In this document: in pieces, positions 48,122-49,637 of the stretch
Layout: each line of letters opens with the position of its first letter
Numbering within the stretch: position 1 is the first letter of the stretch
Assembly (NCBI GenBank): GCA_002803225.1
Contig: NXFV01001280.1
Span: 1 to 49,637, forward strand
Reading direction: 5' to 3'
DNA length: 49,637 nt
Source of the DNA: Gamarada debralockiae
Lineage: Eukaryota; Ascomycota; Leotiomycetes; Helotiales; Hyphodiscaceae
Notes under the pieces: model-generated
The model's input: only the letters and a program-made list of their open reading frames with translations
What the model was told of the DNA's origin: nothing
The model's database searches: none
Made by a program: the position numbers and the translations under genes

Positions 48122-49637
48122 TAGTGATATTCGCTGCTAAAGGCCGTATCTATCTAAGGCTATAATAGAGTACCTAGTATACTAGCTACTTATTATATTC
48201 TTATTAACCTGACTATAGAAGGCAGAACTTACTATAACTATCTATTAGTAATTCTAGACTTCTTAAGCTAAGATATTATTATTAGAAAGAACTTAATATA
48301 TTACTAGTATCTTAAGTTAGATATAAGTATATATCTTCTAGAGTAACTAAAAGAGATATCTCTAACCTTCTCTTTTATAAAGTAGATAGTTATAACTAGA
48401 TAATAGCTGCTATAACTACTATAACGCCTGAATTAGGAATATATATATAATATCAGGAGAATAGACTAGCTTCTAGTAGTCGAAGATAAGTACTAATAGG
48501 ACGGAAGTATAAATTATATCTAGCCTATAGCTATCCTAGGGAAACCCCGCGTCTTAGTGACTACTAAGAAGAGTACGCCCTAGGAACTATCTGTACTATA
48601 ACCTCCTACCCTATTTCTTAGGCTAAGGCTAGGAAATCTAGAATAATAATCTCCTAGCTAATTTCCTCTATTAAGTAAGGGAAATCCAAAATATAATATA
48701 TACCCTATACTAGCTCTAAACTAGCCCCTTATTAACTCGAGCTAATAAGGCTTCTCTTAGGGCTTAGACTCCCCTCTAGTAGTAGCTATCTCCCGCAGAT
48801 ATTATTTAATATTCTTTAAATACTATAAATAGGACCTTAGGGATAGTCTTCGCGTAATAGAGCAAGAGCTCGCGGGGAAGCTCTCTTTGCCTTCCCCTTA
48901 ATAGATAAAACTACTAGCTAACTTAACTAATTAAGATACTACTATTACTATTAATATTAGCCTAATTAGTACTATAGGTTTTTACTTTAATATATAATAA
49001 TATAAGGCTATAGTCTTCTTTATATCCTTAAACGAGATAGACTAGATAATTAACGAGAAAGAGCTAGTAAAAGGATAATAATATATAGAGGCTAAGGACT
49101 AAGAAGATATAAAGCTTATATAAACGCTACTCCCGCTATAATATAAGGAGTATAAAGATATCTTCTTAAAGGCGGCCTTAAACGAGTTTCCTCTGTCGTG
49201 TCTATATAACTATAAAATCGAGCTTACGGCCGAAAACTACCTGATAAAGACCCTACTCTAAAACTAGACTATAGAAGAGCTATAGGCTATTAAGAAATAC
49301 TTAATTAAGAACTTAGCTAAAAGCTTTATCTTAGTGTTATAAGAACTATTTAGGACATTAGTTATATTTATTAAGAAGCTAAATAGTAGACTACGGTTTT
49401 ATATTGACTATAGGAAGCTAAATACTATTACGAAGAAGAATTAATACCCCTTACCTTTAATTAATAAGACACTAGCTAAACTCGCTAGAGCTAAGGTCTT
49501 TACGAAGCTCGATATTTGATAGGCTTTTTACTATATACGTATTAAGGAGTCTAGCTACGCTCTAACTACGTTTTATATATAGTACAGCTCTTACTAGTAT
49601 AATATACTCCCCTTTAGTTTAACGAATAGCCTAGTAA

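Larger units (their letters stand above)
46000..49637 (+). mobile_element. Ty3/gypsy LTR retrotransposon, RIP-like mutated, truncated by window edge
   Basis: Begins with a TGTCACGGCG LTR start and continues as a gag-pol relic in plus orientation with many stops. Gag (about 47280-47520) reads NTNTFE-FYIRFIKLASKAKT and DKVNT. A zinc-knuckle relic lies at 47712-47768 and a protease relic at about 48041-48120. The pol leader (about 49170-49320) reads YNYKIELTAENY and IEELQAIKKYL, and RT (from about 49345) reads FIKKLNSRLRFYIDYRKLN, YPLPLIN and KVFTKLDI. CA and TG are nearly absent throughout, consistent with repeat-induced point mutation. RNase H, integrase and the 3' LTR lie beyond the window. 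Confidence 0.88.

Noticed and set aside
1..49637. CRISPR arrays, bacterial operons, riboswitches
   Set aside because: Spliced eukaryotic genes throughout; no spaced direct-repeat arrays seen.

Overview
The window is nuclear DNA of a filamentous ascomycete (Pezizomycotina). Evidence: short introns with GT..AG ends and CTRAC-type branch points; Ams1-type alpha-mannosidase, Ypk-type kinase, 2EXR, LysM/Apple and Dal5-like families; a highly reducing polyketide synthase (HR-PKS); and an AT-rich, RIP-like retroelement tract at the right end. Class cannot be fixed from sequence alone; Leotiomycetes or Dothideomycetes are reasonable guesses.

Left third (1-17.5 kb). A broken Tc1/mariner transposase carries a 126-bp foldback insertion (1-611). 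It is followed by a secreted HExxH zincin-like protein (959-2703), a LysM-Apple-Apple-LysM secreted protein (4018-5249), a LINE ORF1 relic (7365-8110), a degenerate Ypk-type AGC kinase copy (8253-10243), an intact GH38 alpha-mannosidase (11091-14884, minus) and, divergent from it, an intact Dal5-like anion permease (15736-17507). The multi-exon structures given for the intact genes were solved by hand; phases close and give uninterrupted proteins.

Middle (17.5-30 kb). Three genes in decay on the minus strand (PAQR receptor, 2EXR protein, NCS1 uracil-type permease) are followed by an intact GMC oxidoreductase (24929-26829, minus) and about 3 kb with no recognisable gene.

Right third (30-49.6 kb). 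A secondary-metabolite block: an intact DHA1-type MFS exporter (30004-32114, minus), an intact LovG-like FSH serine hydrolase (33130-33826, minus) and, divergent, an HR-PKS (34744-about 42663, plus) ordered KS-AT-DH-CMeT-ER. The PKS has several frame breaks and ends inside the ER domain, where a transposon-rich AT tract starts; KR and ACP are absent. The tract ends in a RIP-like mutated Ty3/gypsy element (LTR from about 46000, gag, zinc knuckle, protease, RT) running off the window.

Most notable observation: one intron of the MFS gene (31560-31737) and one of the PKS (36269-36482) are the same repeat, homologous from the 5' splice site to the 3' splice site, each in sense orientation of its host gene although the genes lie on opposite strands. 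This is the signature of introner-like elements, i.e. introns that multiply as mobile units.
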